NCBI GenBank assembly: GCA_964434385.1
Contig: CAYSUW010000019.1
Coordinates: 1-21,527 of the forward strand
Source: GCA-002700125 sp964434385
GTDB taxonomy: Bacteria > Chloroflexota > Dehalococcoidia > Lucifugimonadales > Lucifugimonadaceae
Length of the DNA stretch: 21,527 nt
Direction of reading: 5' to 3'
A program made the position numbers and the translations under genes. Every line of letters starts with the position of its first letter. Position 1 is the first letter of the stretch. Below the pieces are notes generated by a model. It ran no database searches and was not told where the DNA came from. It saw only the letters and a program-made list of their open reading frames with translations. This document shows positions 21,485 to 21,527 of this stretch, piece after piece.

Positions 21485-21527
21485 ATGAACATAAGTGAGA
21501 TTGCACAGATAATTACAGGAACAGCTA
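21485..21527 (+). CDS. Start of a gene cut by the window edge
   Basis: ATG at 21485 opens a frame of 14 codons (MNISEIAQIITGTA) that runs off the edge. The SEIAQIITG pattern resembles the N-terminus of MurF-like ligases or LpxD-like proteins, but 14 residues cannot decide. No clear Shine-Dalgarno; TATAAA lies a few bases upstream. Confidence 0.3.
   Translation, partial: MNISEIAQIITGTA

Overview
This is an AT-rich bacterial window (about 30% GC by eye), densely coded, with short intergenic gaps and several convergent gene pairs that touch or overlap at their stop codons. Nothing in it is phage or transposon. The organism is uncertain. Thr-Pro linkers (TPTATxVPT type) on a surface lipoprotein, several small lipoproteins, a primary sigma factor with a long insert between regions 1.2 and 2, and a GlcDEF/SDR-rich catabolic set would fit a marine Chloroflexota lineage such as SAR202-like Dehalococcoidia. 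That is inference, at about even odds.

Layout. 1-158: the end of a Pro-Ala repeat protein with a Gly7 tail, then a perfect 14-bp terminator. 240-2138 (minus): a small lipoprotein, a cupredoxin lipoprotein and an aldo/keto reductase; the last two are broken by small lesions (1112-2114). 2258-6267: a DHDPS-fold protein without its Schiff-base lysine, a classical SDR, a class I aminotransferase and a threonine synthase-like enzyme, packed tail-to-tail. 6362-12351 (plus): a probable five-gene catabolic operon: zinc alcohol dehydrogenase, glycolate oxidase-type GlcD, GlcE and GlcF, then an SDR whose catalytic Ser-Tyr-Lys are all replaced. 12348-14716 (minus): a two-gene unit of an aminotransferase and an M20 amidohydrolase. 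14717-15016: a 300-bp divergent regulatory region. 15017-16447: an RpoD-type sigma factor. 16476-17081: a second lipoprotein resembling the one at 240-692. 17173-17355: a one-helix membrane peptide.

17511-19233 is a compact metal-homeostasis module: a Fur-family regulator diverging from a ZIP transporter across a perfect 15-bp Fur-type palindrome. Just behind the ZIP gene lies a 40-residue lipoprotein gene ending in three His-Asp-Asp repeats. The ZIP gene ends in His-rich 12-residue repeats interrupted by 100 Ns. The Ns are flanked by an exact 55-nt duplication, so the gap is probably an assembly artefact. 19313-21429: a histidine phosphatase and a ceramidase-fold hydrolase. The window ends in the first codons of another gene.

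How they work together. The GlcDEF complex would pass electrons from a 2-hydroxy acid to the quinone pool, with the ADH and SDRs handling related alcohols or ketones. The aminotransferases and amidohydrolase suggest amino-acid or peptide scavenging. In the metal module, the regulator probably controls both uptake by the ZIP permease and the metal-binding lipoprotein.
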